Assembly: GCF_017744115.1 (NCBI RefSeq)
Contig: NZ_JAGHQW010000019.1
Coordinates: 35,329-99,328 of the forward strand
From: Salinisphaera sp. G21_0
GTDB lineage: Bacteria > Pseudomonadota > Gammaproteobacteria > Pseudomonadales > Endozoicomonadaceae
DNA length: 64,000 bases
Direction of reading: 5' to 3'
The notes beneath the pieces were generated by a model that was given only the letters and a program-made list of their open reading frames with translations, ran no database searches and was not told the origin of the DNA. Below, one piece after another: positions 8,685 through 17,686 of this stretch (position 1 is the stretch's first letter; each line of letters opens with the position of its first letter). The position numbers were made by a program, and so were the translations under genes.

Positions 8685-9671
8685 TCAGCTTGCTATCGTT
8701 TTTTGATGAATTTTCCTGACGGCATTATGAATGGCTATAGCCCTATTTTTCCCGGGTTTTTCTACTGTTGATAGCGTAAAGTCAATCTCTGACTCTTCAA
8801 GGTCCGGATCGTAATCGAATAGCAGTTCTTCTCCGGGGGCAATGTCTTTCAGGGCATTAACCTTTAACAGAACCTGCTCGCATTCATTAACTGGCAATCT
8901 TCTCACTACCCGGGGCGAGATGACTCTTACATTGGCATTTTTGGAGTGGTTCAGATATCGAATGGGGCCGACAGCATCACGGCCAATCTCAATGCCGGGC
9001 GTTCCGGAATACTTGAGAAAAATACCAGACCAGGCAGCAAAAGTATCTTTCTCCATAAATCGCGGAACAGGCCCTTTTTTGCCCTGTTCCAGTTTGAATA
9101 CATTGAATTTTTGCCGCTGGCCCGACTTTCGGCTTCTTATGCGGTATATCAGTGGGCCATGATACAGAGAGATGAATTCACCTTTTTTAAACTGCTTTTT
9201 GGCTACAACGCCGGTGCCGTGGACGACGCCTTGACTGCTGGCCTGGATATGTGCCCTGAGTCTGCGGTGATTGCCGTGGTCGGAACCCTCAGCGGGCCCG
9301 GCTTCATGGGAAAGCAACGAGACAGGTGACTCCGGGGCAGTAAATGCAGCCTCCTGCGTGTTTTCTGTTTCTTGTAACCGCAGTAAGGCAAGACTGGTCA
9401 TGTCTCTCAGCTTTTGTATTCTGGTAATCGTCTCTTTATTTTGAAATAACGTGAGTTCTGTCGCATTGACAGTAGTAATTGATCTGACGCTCCGGATGGT
9501 TTGTAAATCATCCAGAATCTCATCACGCATCAATTTTTCATGAGGAGGCTCTTCAGCAACTGACCGGTTGAAGCAGTGCTTTCTGGCTCCGGGATCAATG
9601 CCAAAACGGTGAAGTGCAGGGGGTTCAACGGGTGGTTCAGTCCTTTTGGGTGAACAGATTGCTGGTATCAT
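8685..9671 (-). CDS. SET-domain protein 2 (putative lysine methyltransferase)
   Basis: A 328-residue paralogue of the SET protein at 7047-8456. The SET domain spans about 148-288: GVVHGTGVVA, IRYLNHSKNANV with the NHS motif at 241-243, and PGEELLFDYD with the catalytic Tyr at 287. After it comes ESEIDFTLSTVEKP, the same order as in paralogue 1 (DSEIDFSISTVDQV). The C-terminal helical extension of paralogue 1 is missing and the N-terminal half is unrelated in sequence, so the pair shares a core module with different flanks. The ATG at 9671 has no strong ribosome-binding site; an internal start at MRDEILDD is possible. The gene is convergent with SET 1. Confidence 0.8.
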   Translation of the reverse strand: MIPAICSPKRTEPPVEPPALHRFGIDPGARKHCFNRSVAEEPPHEKLMRDEILDDLQTIRSVRSITTVNATELTLFQNKETITRIQKLRDMTSLALLRLQETENTQEAAFTAPESPVSLLSHEAGPAEGSDHGNHRRLRAHIQASSQGVVHGTGVVAKKQFKKGEFISLYHGPLIYRIRSRKSGQRQKFNVFKLEQGKKGPVPRFMEKDTFAAWSGIFLKYSGTPGIEIGRDAVGPIRYLNHSKNANVRVISPRVVRRLPVNECEQVLLKVNALKDIAPGEELLFDYDPDLEESEIDFTLSTVEKPGKNRAIAIHNAVRKIHQKTIAS

Positions 9672-10194
9672 GTTGTGGCGTGTTTTTTGAAAAGTTGGAT
9701 CTATTCGACAGAGAAGTTAACTGCTGGTTCAAAACTGTTTGTCAGCATTTTTTTATTATTTCGCTGGATTATCTGTCAGGGGGGGAACGTTGTTGCTCAA
9801 ACGCAGTCCCGGAAGCGGGTTGAATGCACGGCGTCTGAGCCATCCCTGAGCCAAAAATCCTTTGAGCCTGTCTTTGCGTAAAAGAGGCGTTAAACAGGGT
9901 ATTCATCATGGACATTGAGTGGTTTTTACTGCCGATTTCCTCCGGGCTGTATTAGAATAGCGTCTCACCACCAATATCCAGGCATTTCACAGCCTCTTGG
10001 AGCCTGTCGGACTTAAGCGTCCGTAGCGAGGATTGCGAGAAATTGAGGATAAAAATTTCTGCTTCTGAGGAGAATAGCGGGGCTATTTGACGAAGAAGCA
10101 GGAATTTTTAGACCAATTTATCGCAACCGCAGTAGGACAGTCTTAAGTCCGACAGTCTCCTCGGCGGGCTGTTAACAGGCAACCGAGGTAATGA
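9672..10194. other. Gene-poor region before glyA
   Basis: About 520 bp without a credible gene. The left part is the upstream region of the SET 2 gene. The right part holds the palindromic repeat at 9999-10160, which ends 22 bp before the glyA ribosome-binding site, so the glyA promoter must lie in or upstream of the repeat. Confidence 0.5.
9999..10160. repeat. Palindromic dispersed repeat, copy B (MITE-like)
   Basis: The 162-bp element has terminal inverted repeats: GGAGCCTGTCGGACTTAAG at 9999-10017 and its reverse complement with one mismatch at 10142-10160. The interior is also a degenerate palindrome: the block near 10030-10060 pairs imperfectly with GAAGCAGG...TTATCGCAACC at 10094-10128. 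It has no coding capacity. The shape fits a miniature inverted-repeat element or a REP/BIME-like element; no flanking target duplication was recognised. Confidence 0.65.
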
Positions 10195-11460
10195 ATGTTC
10201 ACAAAGGACATGACCATCGCTGAATTTGATCCGGAGCTGAAGGCGGCTATTGATGCGGAAACCCTGCGTCAGGAAGAGCATATCGAGCTGATCGCTTCCG
10301 AGAACTATGCCAGTCCAAGAGTTATGGAAGCTCAGGGCAGTGCGCTGACCAATAAATACGCTGAAGGCTATCCCGGCAAACGTTACTACGGCGGCTGTGA
10401 GCACGTTGATGTGGTTGAGCAGCTGGCCATTGATCGTGCCAAGGCACTGTTTGGCGCAGGCTACGCCAACGTTCAGCCGCACTCGGGTTCCCAGGCCAAC
10501 TCGGCGGTATTCATGGCGCTGCTGAAGCCCGGTGATACGATTCTTGGCATGAGTCTGGCCCATGGTGGCCACCTTACCCACGGTGCCAGCGTCAGCTCCT
10601 CCGGCCGAATCTATAATGCAGTGCAGTACGGCATTACACCTGATACCGGTGAGTTGGATTACGAAGAAGTTGAGCGCCTTGCCCTGGAGCATAAACCCAA
10701 ACTTATTATTGGTGGCTTTTCTGCCTACTCCAGAATTGTTGACTGGCAGCGTTTTCGGGATATTGCCGATAAGGTCGGTGCTTACTTCCTGGTTGACATG
10801 GCTCATGTTGCCGGGCTGGTGGCTGCGGGCGTTTATCCTTCGCCAGTGGGTATTGCTGATGTGGTCACCACCACCACTCACAAAACCCTGGGTGGACCGC
10901 GCGGTGGTTTGATTCTGGCCGCTGAAGATGAAGAGCTGAACAAGAAACTGAATTTTGCCGTCTTCCCTGAATCCCAGGGCGGTCCTCTGTGCCATGTGAT
11001 TGCTGCCAAGGCTGTCTGCTTCAAAGAAGCGATGTCCGATGAGTTCAAGACTTATCAGGCCCAGGTGGTCGAGAATGCCCGGGCCATGACCCGGGTGATG
11101 ATGGAGCGGGGTATCAATATCGTTTCCGGCGGGACCGATGACCACCTGTTCCTGATGGATCTGATCGGTAAGGAATACACCGGTAAAGATGCCGAGGCAG
11201 CCCTTGGCCGTGCCAATATCACGGTGAACAAGAACGCGGTGCCTAATGACCCTCGTTCACCTTTCGTAACCAGTGGCCTTCGTATCGGTACTCCGGCTAT
11301 TACCCGTCGCGGCTTTAATGAAGAAGACTCTGCCGCTCTGGCTGGCTGGATCTGCGATGTCCTGGACGCCCTGGGCGATGGTTCCGGTGATGCACAGGTG
11401 GAAGCCGAAGTGAAAGCCAAAGTGCTGGAAATCTGTTCTCGTCTTCCGGTTTACAAGTAA
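10195..11460 (+). CDS. glyA: Serine hydroxymethyltransferase
   Basis: A 421-residue PLP enzyme that converts serine plus tetrahydrofolate to glycine plus methylene-THF, the main source of one-carbon units. The start [15 protein letters not shown] matches the family and has GAGG upstream. [11 protein letters not shown], the glycine-rich YPGKRYYGG and the [14 protein letters not shown] segment with the PLP-binding Lys are all present. Length is normal. It is followed by a strong terminator and then nrdR, an order also seen in other gammaproteobacteria. Confidence 0.97.
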   Translation: MFTKDMTIAEFDPELKAAIDAETLRQEEHIELIASENYASPRVMEAQGSALTNKYAEGYPGKRYYGGCEHVDVVEQLAIDRAKALFGAGYANVQPHSGSQANSAVFMALLKPGDTILGMSLAHGGHLTHGASVSSSGRIYNAVQYGITPDTGELDYEEVERLALEHKPKLIIGGFSAYSRIVDWQRFRDIADKVGAYFLVDMAHVAGLVAAGVYPSPVGIADVVTTTTHKTLGGPRGGLILAAEDEELNKKLNFAVFPESQGGPLCHVIAAKAVCFKEAMSDEFKTYQAQVVENARAMTRVMMERGINIVSGGTDDHLFLMDLIGKEYTGKDAEAALGRANITVNKNAVPNDPRSPFVTSGLRIGTPAITRRGFNEEDSAALAGWICDVLDALGDGSGDAQVEAEVKAKVLEICSRLPVYK

Positions 11461-11479
11461 CAGTTTGGGTGGTAACAGA

Positions 11480-11523
11480 AAGCCGCTGTGCCTTGAATGA
11501 GTGCAAGGTCAGCGGCTTTTTTT
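11480..11523 (+). terminator. Rho-independent terminator of glyA
   Basis: AAGCCGCTG...CCTTG pairs with CAAGG...CAGCGGCTT around a short loop and is followed directly by a run of seven T. It lies 20 bp after the glyA stop. Confidence 0.9.
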
Positions 11524-11722
11524 ATAGATCGCAATAGAGGTCCTGAGGTTAAAAAGCGGCTTTCTCCGTTGAGTGCTTCAGTCGCTGAAACTGCTTCGGG
11601 CTCTGATATACGGGTAGAAACCGGGAACTTGTAATAAAACCGCAGCTGGTTATCATTGCTTTGGGACATATAGCAAATGGTGTCCCCTGATCCCCTCAAA
11701 AACTCAAGGATTAACTTGCTCA

Positions 11723-12184
11723 ATGCATTGTCCATTCTGTGGTGCTGCTGAAACAAAAGTGATCGACTCGCGTCTGGTTGCAGAAGGCAGCCAGGTGCGC
11801 AGGCGTCGCGAATGCCTGTCCTGCATTGAACGTTTCACCAGTTATGAAACAGCAGAACTGCTAATGCCAAGGCTGGTAAAACGGGATGGTACCCGTGAAC
11901 CCTTTAATGAAGACAAGCTGCGGGCGGGCATGTCCCGTGCCCTGGAAAAAAGGCCGGTAGGCGTTGAGCAGCTTGAAGAAGCGGTAAGCCGCATTACTCA
12001 TCGCCTGCGGGCCATGGGTGAGAGGGAAGTCAGTTCCCGGATTCTGGGTGAAGAGGTTATGCGCGAATTAAAGCAGCTGGATGAAGTGGCCTATATCCGT
12101 TTTGCTTCCGTCTATCGTCATTTCAAGGATCTGAATGAGTTTCGGGAAGAGATCGACCGACTGGAGACCGAGGATCGGGATTAA
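11723..12184 (+). CDS. nrdR: Transcriptional repressor NrdR
   Basis: A 153-residue regulator of ribonucleotide reductase genes. The N-terminal zinc ribbon has MHCPFCG and [11 protein letters not shown] (two CxxC pairs). It is followed by RRR and an ATP-cone domain beginning [16 protein letters not shown], which senses ATP/dATP. NrdR binds tandem NrdR boxes upstream of nrd operons. A candidate box lies upstream of nrdD in this window (17687-17702). The ATG at 11723 has AAGGA upstream. The stop abuts the ATG of the next gene, so the two are probably co-transcribed. Confidence 0.96.
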   Translation: MHCPFCGAAETKVIDSRLVAEGSQVRRRRECLSCIERFTSYETAELLMPRLVKRDGTREPFNEDKLRAGMSRALEKRPVGVEQLEEAVSRITHRLRAMGEREVSSRILGEEVMRELKQLDEVAYIRFASVYRHFKDLNEFREEIDRLETEDRD

Positions 12185-12868
12185 ATGCCTCTGATTCTGT
12201 TATTGCTGGCGATTCTGATCCTGGTTTTCGGGCCTCAGTTCTGGGTCAGGCACACGTTCCGTAAATATGGCAAAGACCGACCGGATCTTCAGGGCACCGG
12301 CGGCGAGCTGGCACAGCACCTGATTGAACGATTCCAATTGGATGGTGTATCCGTTCGTGAAGGTCAGGATGGGGAGGATTATTATGATCCGGAAAACCGG
12401 GTGGTTTCGCTCTCCTCATGGCACTATCGGGGGAAGACCATCGCTGCTGTTGCCGTTGCTGCCCATGAAGTCAGCCATGCCTTGCAGCATCAGGAGCAGC
12501 ACCCCGGGTTTATGCGTCGGCAGAAGCGGGTAAAAATGGCCATGATGATTGAGCGGTTCAGCGTTATGGCCCTGATGGTGACACCTTTTATCTTCTTATT
12601 CACCCGGCTTCCCCAGAGTACTCTGATCACTTTGCTATTGGGCGCTTCCGGGATGGTTGCCTCACTCTGGGTGCAATTGATGAACCTGCCCATTGAGATG
12701 GATGCCAGTTTTAACAAGGCCCTGCCGATTCTGGAGGAAGGGTATCTTGCCAGAGACGATCTACCGGGGGCCAGAAAGGTCCTGAAAGCCGCGGCAATGA
12801 CCTATGTTGCTGCGGCACTGGCAAGCTTGCTGAATATCGGACGATGGATAGCTATTTTAAGGCGATAA
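12185..12868 (+). CDS. YugP-type membrane zinc metallopeptidase
   Basis: A 227-residue membrane protein of the zinc peptidase_2 (YugP) family. An N-terminal hydrophobic segment (LILLLLAILILVFG) is followed by the HExxH motif in AAHEVSHALQHQ near residues 95-106. Two more membrane segments lie around residues 123-165, and a final helix is at the C-terminus. Substrates of this family are unknown. The start codon directly follows the nrdR stop with no gap, indicating an operon. Length is typical. Confidence 0.85.
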   Translation: MPLILLLLAILILVFGPQFWVRHTFRKYGKDRPDLQGTGGELAQHLIERFQLDGVSVREGQDGEDYYDPENRVVSLSSWHYRGKTIAAVAVAAHEVSHALQHQEQHPGFMRRQKRVKMAMMIERFSVMALMVTPFIFLFTRLPQSTLITLLLGASGMVASLWVQLMNLPIEMDASFNKALPILEEGYLARDDLPGARKVLKAAAMTYVAAALASLLNIGRWIAILRR

Positions 12869-12889
12869 CGATAATAAGTAGTTGGGCAA

Positions 12890-13540
12890 ATGGATGCCTT
12901 TGGAATTGAGTTAAATATGGTCAGTTTATCCCTGTTGGTTCTTTTTGTTCCTACGTTTTTCTTTGTGTCTGCCACCCCGGGCATGTGCATGACCCTGGCC
13001 ATGACGCTGGGTATGACCGTGGGTGTTCGCCGGGCGCTGTGGATGATGCTGGGAGAACTGTTTGGCGTTGGGCTTATTGCCGTGCTTGCTGTGCTCGGCG
13101 TGGCTGCGGTGATGCTGAACTATCCAGCCGCTTTCACGGTGTTTAAATGGCTGGGGGGCTTGTATCTGTTTTATCTCGGGGGGCAGATGTGGCTGTCCAG
13201 GGGGAAAATGGCCATTCCCCATGAGGGGCTGCAACCAAAAGAGACCGGTATCAGAGAGCTTATGGTTCAGGGGTTTTTCACTGCGGTAGCGAATCCCAAA
13301 GGATGGGCATTCTTTATCTCATTGCTACCACCCTTTATTTCAGCAGATCAGCCGCTGACTCCACAGCTGATTATTCTGGTGGCCATTATTCTGGTTATTG
13401 AATTTATCTGCCTTAATATATACGCAGCTGGTGGCAGAACGCTGCGACATTTTCTGCAGAAAAGCGGTAATGTCCGGGTGTTGAACCGGATTGCCGGTTC
13501 TCTGATGATGGGGGTTGGTATCTGGCTGGCGTTTGGTTGA
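12890..13540 (+). CDS. LysE/RhtB-family amino-acid exporter
   Basis: A 216-residue (or 207-residue) inner-membrane protein with about six hydrophobic helices. The N-terminal SATPGMCMTLAMTLG corresponds to the TPGP(D/N) motif of LysE/RhtB exporters, and GGLYLFYLGGQMW is the typical third-helix region. The family exports homoserine, threonine, lysine or similar amino acids by proton antiport; the substrate here cannot be told. ATG 12890 gives the longest form. An internal ATG at 12917 aligns better with the family start, and neither has a strong ribosome-binding site. Confidence 0.85.
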   Translation: MDAFGIELNMVSLSLLVLFVPTFFFVSATPGMCMTLAMTLGMTVGVRRALWMMLGELFGVGLIAVLAVLGVAAVMLNYPAAFTVFKWLGGLYLFYLGGQMWLSRGKMAIPHEGLQPKETGIRELMVQGFFTAVANPKGWAFFISLLPPFISADQPLTPQLIILVAIILVIEFICLNIYAAGGRTLRHFLQKSGNVRVLNRIAGSLMMGVGIWLAFG

Positions 13541-13555
13541 ATCTGGCACAATAAA

Positions 13556-14896
13556 TCAATTGCCAGCGGAGGATCTGTTGCCAGAGAAAAATCTGGTTAA
13601 TCTGTGGAAGGGGGTTGTGGGGTTCTCCTCCCTCAGGATTCGAATGTCTTGTTTTAAATCAGCAATTTTTCTGGCGTAAAGACGTTGACGGTTCCTGGTA
13701 TCATTACACTGAACATAATTATGGTGCTTTACTCTGAAGATGCCTCGTTTTTGTATACTTTCTGCTTCTTCCCAATCTTTAAGGCATTCAAAGCAAATGT
13801 CATGGTCACAAAAACTGGCATCTGCGGGTATATTTTCATTTGCATGATGGCCTGACCGTCGAATGTGATTACAGCCTGCTGATCTCTCAATAAGGTTATC
13901 GCATTTCGGGCATGGCCTGAATCTACTGTCATCCGCTTTGGCCATCTGGTAAACCTGCAGTTTTGCATTCAAATCAGAAAGCCGCTGCTCCTGACTTATG
14001 ATATGTGCTTCATCACAACTCTTATTGAAATGGGGCTTTTCTTCACAGCTTGCGCAAAACTTGCGAGTACAGGGTACGAAACCAATATTGCGTCTGTAAA
14101 TTTGACCAGAGCAGCTGATTACAGCCTGTTCAGGCTCTCTCAGGTTGACAAAATACTGTTCATTGCAGTCTCGGCATGTAGCATTTTTTGTCACTACAGG
14201 GCCAAGCAATGGGGAAAACGGATCCCGGGCAAAAATCCGGAGTTGTGATTGCAGGTGGAAATCTTGCAGCATCTGCAAACATTCCGGGGATGATATCTGT
14301 GGAGCAAGCTTGTTGACGGGTATGGAGTGGTGCTTGGATGAATCGCACGTTGGGCAAGCTATGCCAACCCCATGTATTTCATCATTTGTTATGGGGTCTG
14401 CGATTCGATATTGAGTGTGCTGTGACAGGCAGTCAGAGTGAATCCACGTTGGTGTTTCACATCCGGAGATAAATGCTGCTTCTGGTGCATTTTGAAAATC
14501 ACTCAGGCAGACAGAACATTTTGCATCGGTGGGTGGTTGAGTCTCACTTGCATCCGACGTTTCTTGTTGTAAAACAGGTTCCGGGTTTTGTGCAGCAGTA
14601 GATTCTGGAATGGGAGCAACAGGATTTAATAAATGGCGGGTTCCGCGCAGGTAGGCACCATCAGTTGCTCTCACTTCATAAGTTATAGTTCTGGGTATGC
14701 TGGGATCAGCCTCTAAAACGGACTGTAAAGTACGATCCAGCCATGAAGCCAGGGCATCAGTATTCGAGCCTTCATCAGATTGTCCAATATTGTTAGAAGC
14801 AGTATTGTTAGAAGCGATGTTTAAAGTGGAATCGGGAATCATATTTAGATATTTAAACTCTTGATTTACTTTCTTTAGACTAAATTTTGATCCCAA
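13556..14896 (-). CDS. RING-between-RING (RBR)-like E3 ubiquitin ligase
   Basis: A 446-residue protein with the three-part RBR order. RING1 covers residues 127-184: C127-x2-C130, C146, H153-x2-C156 and C181-x2-C184. The IBR covers 241-294: C241-x2-C244, C262, then C276-x4-C281-x2-C284-x4-H289-x4-C294, the exact IBR spacing. RING2 covers 329-371: C329-x2-C332-x9-C342-x-H344, then C363-x4-C368-x2-C371. C342 in SAGCNH sits where parkin/HOIP-class ligases carry the catalytic cysteine. RING2 has an insertion after H344. The first 120 residues look disordered. TTG 14896 is the longest start; ATG 14842 is an alternative. Eukaryotic RBRs transfer ubiquitin through a thioester, so a host target is inferred. 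Confidence 0.8.
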   Translation of the reverse strand: MGSKFSLKKVNQEFKYLNMIPDSTLNIASNNTASNNIGQSDEGSNTDALASWLDRTLQSVLEADPSIPRTITYEVRATDGAYLRGTRHLLNPVAPIPESTAAQNPEPVLQQETSDASETQPPTDAKCSVCLSDFQNAPEAAFISGCETPTWIHSDCLSQHTQYRIADPITNDEIHGVGIACPTCDSSKHHSIPVNKLAPQISSPECLQMLQDFHLQSQLRIFARDPFSPLLGPVVTKNATCRDCNEQYFVNLREPEQAVISCSGQIYRRNIGFVPCTRKFCASCEEKPHFNKSCDEAHIISQEQRLSDLNAKLQVYQMAKADDSRFRPCPKCDNLIERSAGCNHIRRSGHHANENIPADASFCDHDICFECLKDWEEAESIQKRGIFRVKHHNYVQCNDTRNRQRLYARKIADLKQDIRILREENPTTPFHRLTRFFSGNRSSAGN

Positions 14897-14909
14897 AGTT
14901 CCATTTTTT

Positions 14910-15401
14910 TTAAGTAATCTGTCTCGGAGTAATAGTAATATTGATATTAATTATTCTTTGATTGCTGCTGCCCCGCCAGGGCAGTGACAGATCTCTCTTA
15001 TCCAGTTCAAAGCGTCCATCAATCAGCACATCAATGTATTGCACAACGTCCTGTTGAGCCTGGCTGAGTTCTTCCAGCGTGTAGCCAGTCCAGAGCCAGA
15101 TATTTTTCTGCGGATATTCGGCTTTTACCCGCTGAACCAGCTTCAGCATGCCGGATAGATTGCCGGGAAACAGAGGGTCTCCGCCGGACAGCGACAGCCC
15201 ATCGCGCTTGATGCGGGAATCCCCCAGGTCGGCAATAATCCGGTCTTCCATGGCCTGGTCAAAAGCGGTTCCCTTGCGGGCATCCCAGGTGGTGGCGTTA
15301 TGGCAGCCTTTGCAGTGGTGTTCACAGCCACTGACAAACAGGGTGCAGCGGGTGCCTTCACCATTGACCACATCGATTGGATAGTACTGGAGATAGTTCA
15401 T
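14910..15401 (-). CDS. nrdG: Anaerobic ribonucleotide reductase activating protein
   Basis: A 163-residue radical-SAM activase. CEHHCKGC is the CxxxCxxC [4Fe-4S] motif, followed by NATTWD and the SAM-binding LSGGDPLF. NrdG generates the glycyl radical on NrdD. It lies 67 bp downstream of nrdD on the same strand, with a hairpin between them, as in enteric nrdDG operons. Confidence 0.96.
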   Translation of the reverse strand: MNYLQYYPIDVVNGEGTRCTLFVSGCEHHCKGCHNATTWDARKGTAFDQAMEDRIIADLGDSRIKRDGLSLSGGDPLFPGNLSGMLKLVQRVKAEYPQKNIWLWTGYTLEELSQAQQDVVQYIDVLIDGRFELDKRDLSLPWRGSSNQRIININITITPRQIT

Positions 15402-15430
15402 GCTCTTTGCGTTTCCATGGTACCTGTGGT

Positions 15431-15461
15431 GCTTATTCCCACGCAGAGCGTGGGAATAAGC
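15431..15461. repeat. Perfect hairpin between nrdD and nrdG (GCGTGGGAATAAGC family)
   Basis: GCTTATTCCCACGC and GCGTGGGAATAAGC form a perfect 14-bp stem with an AGA loop. The TTCCCACGC...GCGTGGGAA core is a widely dispersed palindrome in proteobacterial genomes, and a decayed relative (GTTCCCACCCAGAGCGAG) occurs near 45833. In the nrdDG transcript it could stabilise the nrdD message. Confidence 0.7.
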
Positions 15462-15468
15462 AGCCGTA

Positions 15469-17601
15469 TCAGAGGTGCTTCACCCGACGAACCACTTCTT
15501 CCTGCTTACCTTTAATAAACGGTCGGCTGTTGGGTTGGCCCAGGTAACCACAAACACGACGGGTTACGGACATCTTGTCGGAGTCGCGGTTTTTGCACTG
15601 TGGGCATTCAAAACCACGGCTGGTGGCATTGAACTCACCTTCATAATCACAGCTGTAGCAAGAGTCATTGGGTGTATTGGTGCCGTAGTATGGGACCTTG
15701 TCGTAGGTGTAGTCCCAAACGTTTTCCAGTGCCTTCAGGTTGTTGACCATGTTCGGGTACTCACCGTAGCAGATGAAGCCACCGCTGGCGTGTTTGGGGT
15801 ATACCTGTTCAAAGTCGACCTTGTCGTATGGGTTGACCTTCTTTTCCACATCCAGATGGAAAGAGTTGGTGTAGTAGCCTTTTTCAGTCACGCCTTCAAT
15901 AACACCAAATTTCTTTTTGTCCAGGCGGCAGAAACGGTCACACAGGCTTTCGCTTGGGGTTGAGTAGAGGCTGAAACCGTAGCCGGTTTCCTGTTTCCAC
16001 TTATTCACCGCTGCACGCATCGTTTCAACAATGGCAACGGCTTTCTGGCGCAGCTCTTCACTGTCGTAAAGATCACCAGAACCATTTTTGCCACCATAGA
16101 GGGCAATGATCGTCTCATGGATACCGATGTAGCCAAGCGAGATGGAGGCGCGACCATTTTTGAAAATATCGCTGATCTTGTCATCGGGCTTCAGGCGAAT
16201 ACCGCAGGCACCTTCCACATAGAGAATCGGCGCTACCCGTGCACGGACACTATCCAGACGTTGTATACGGGTCATCAGGGCTTCTTTCGCCAGCTGCAGA
16301 CGCTGTTCCAGCAGTTGGTAGAAGGTCTCTTCACTGCCTTTGCTTTCAATCGCTATGCGGGGCAGGTTGAGAGAGACGACCCCCAGGTTATTACGGCCAT
16401 CGTGAATCATCTTGCCGTCTTCTTCATAAACACCCAGGAATGAACGACAGCCCATAGGTGTTTTAAAGCTGCCGGTCACTTCAACCAGCTTGTCATAGTT
16501 GAGAATGTCCGGGTACATCCGCTTGCTGGCACACTCCAGTGCCAGTTGCTTGATATCGTAGTTCGGATCTTCAGGGCTGAAGTTCACCCCTTTTTTGATG
16601 GCAAAGACCAGCTTTGGAAAGACCGGTGTCTTGCAGTTTCTGCCCAGGCCACGAATCCGGTTTTTCAGAATGGACTGCTGCACCATCCGCTCTTCCCAAC
16701 TGGTACCCAGACCAAAGCCAAAGGTGACAAACGGCGTTTGACCATTGGCGGTGTGCAGGGTATTTACCTCATACTCCAGTGCCTGGTAGGCGTCGTAGCA
16801 ATCCTTTTCGGTCATTTCCATGGCGTATTCACGGGCTTTTTCTTCATCACGGATCCAGCGCATGCCTTGCTGCAGGTGCTTTTCAAAGGTTTTGCGTACG
16901 TAAGGTGCGTGAATACGGTCAATCTCATTGATGCTGGTACCGCCATAGATATGGCTGGAAACCTGGGCAATGATCTGGGCTGTGATGGCCGCTGCGGTAG
17001 TGATTGATTTGGGCGTTTCAATTTCCGCATTACCCATGCGGAAACCGTTGGTCATCATCCCTTCAATGTCGATCAACATGCAGTTGAACATCGGGAAGAA
17101 GGGCGCGTAGTCCAGGTCATGGTAATGGATTTCACCACGGTCATGGGCAGCGGTAATGTGCTTTGGCAGAATATGCTGCCTGGCATAGTGCCTGGCGACA
17201 ACACCGGCCAGAAGGTCCCGCTGGGTGGGGATAATTTTGCTGTCCTTGTTGGCGTTTTCGTTGAGCAGCTCTTCATTATCCTGGTTGATAATGCTCAGAA
17301 TGTCCCGGCTCAGGGCATTACGCGACTCACGTTCAATATCCCGGGTCTGACGATACTCAATGTATTTGCGGGCAGCGTTATGGTATTCGCTGCTCATCAT
17401 CAGGTGCTCTACCTGATCCTGAATATCATAGATATCCACCAGTTCCAGACCTTCCACGGTGCTGGCTACTTTTTTCGCAACGTACTCAGCAAAGTCATGG
17501 TCTTTGATCTGAGCATCATTGAGGGCGCTGGCAACGGCTTTTACGATGCGTGGTGCATCAAAAGGCTGGCGTGAGCCATCGCGTTTGATGATCTCAGTCA
17601 T
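15469..17601 (-). CDS. nrdD: Anaerobic ribonucleoside-triphosphate reductase (class III)
   Basis: A 710-residue class III reductase, close to the 712 residues of E. coli NrdD. It makes dNTPs from NTPs without oxygen, using formate as reductant. The N-terminal ATP-cone (MTEIIKRDGSRQPFDA) senses ATP/dATP. Near the C-terminus CYSCDYEG and CPQCKN form the zinc site, and RRVCGYLGQP contains the glycyl-radical Gly. Presence with nrdG implies growth under oxygen limitation. An NrdR box lies about 86 bp upstream of the start. Confidence 0.97.
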   Translation of the reverse strand: MTEIIKRDGSRQPFDAPRIVKAVASALNDAQIKDHDFAEYVAKKVASTVEGLELVDIYDIQDQVEHLMMSSEYHNAARKYIEYRQTRDIERESRNALSRDILSIINQDNEELLNENANKDSKIIPTQRDLLAGVVARHYARQHILPKHITAAHDRGEIHYHDLDYAPFFPMFNCMLIDIEGMMTNGFRMGNAEIETPKSITTAAAITAQIIAQVSSHIYGGTSINEIDRIHAPYVRKTFEKHLQQGMRWIRDEEKAREYAMEMTEKDCYDAYQALEYEVNTLHTANGQTPFVTFGFGLGTSWEERMVQQSILKNRIRGLGRNCKTPVFPKLVFAIKKGVNFSPEDPNYDIKQLALECASKRMYPDILNYDKLVEVTGSFKTPMGCRSFLGVYEEDGKMIHDGRNNLGVVSLNLPRIAIESKGSEETFYQLLEQRLQLAKEALMTRIQRLDSVRARVAPILYVEGACGIRLKPDDKISDIFKNGRASISLGYIGIHETIIALYGGKNGSGDLYDSEELRQKAVAIVETMRAAVNKWKQETGYGFSLYSTPSESLCDRFCRLDKKKFGVIEGVTEKGYYTNSFHLDVEKKVNPYDKVDFEQVYPKHASGGFICYGEYPNMVNNLKALENVWDYTYDKVPYYGTNTPNDSCYSCDYEGEFNATSRGFECPQCKNRDSDKMSVTRRVCGYLGQPNSRPFIKGKQEEVVRRVKHL

Positions 17602-17686
17602 GGTGGATCTCCGGACAAATAAAGTAATGAGATATTGCGCCTTTTCGGATGGAATATCTACAGGTGGTGGTATGCATGCCTGGTTG

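Noticed and set aside
10108..11145. Long open frame (345 codons) antisense to glyA
   Set aside because: It mirrors the codon pattern of glyA, which is complete and highly conserved. No ribosome-binding site or known domain.
17649..17664. Second NrdR box
   Set aside because: Matches only about 9 of 16 consensus positions and its centre lies 38 bp from the first box, not a whole number of helical turns.
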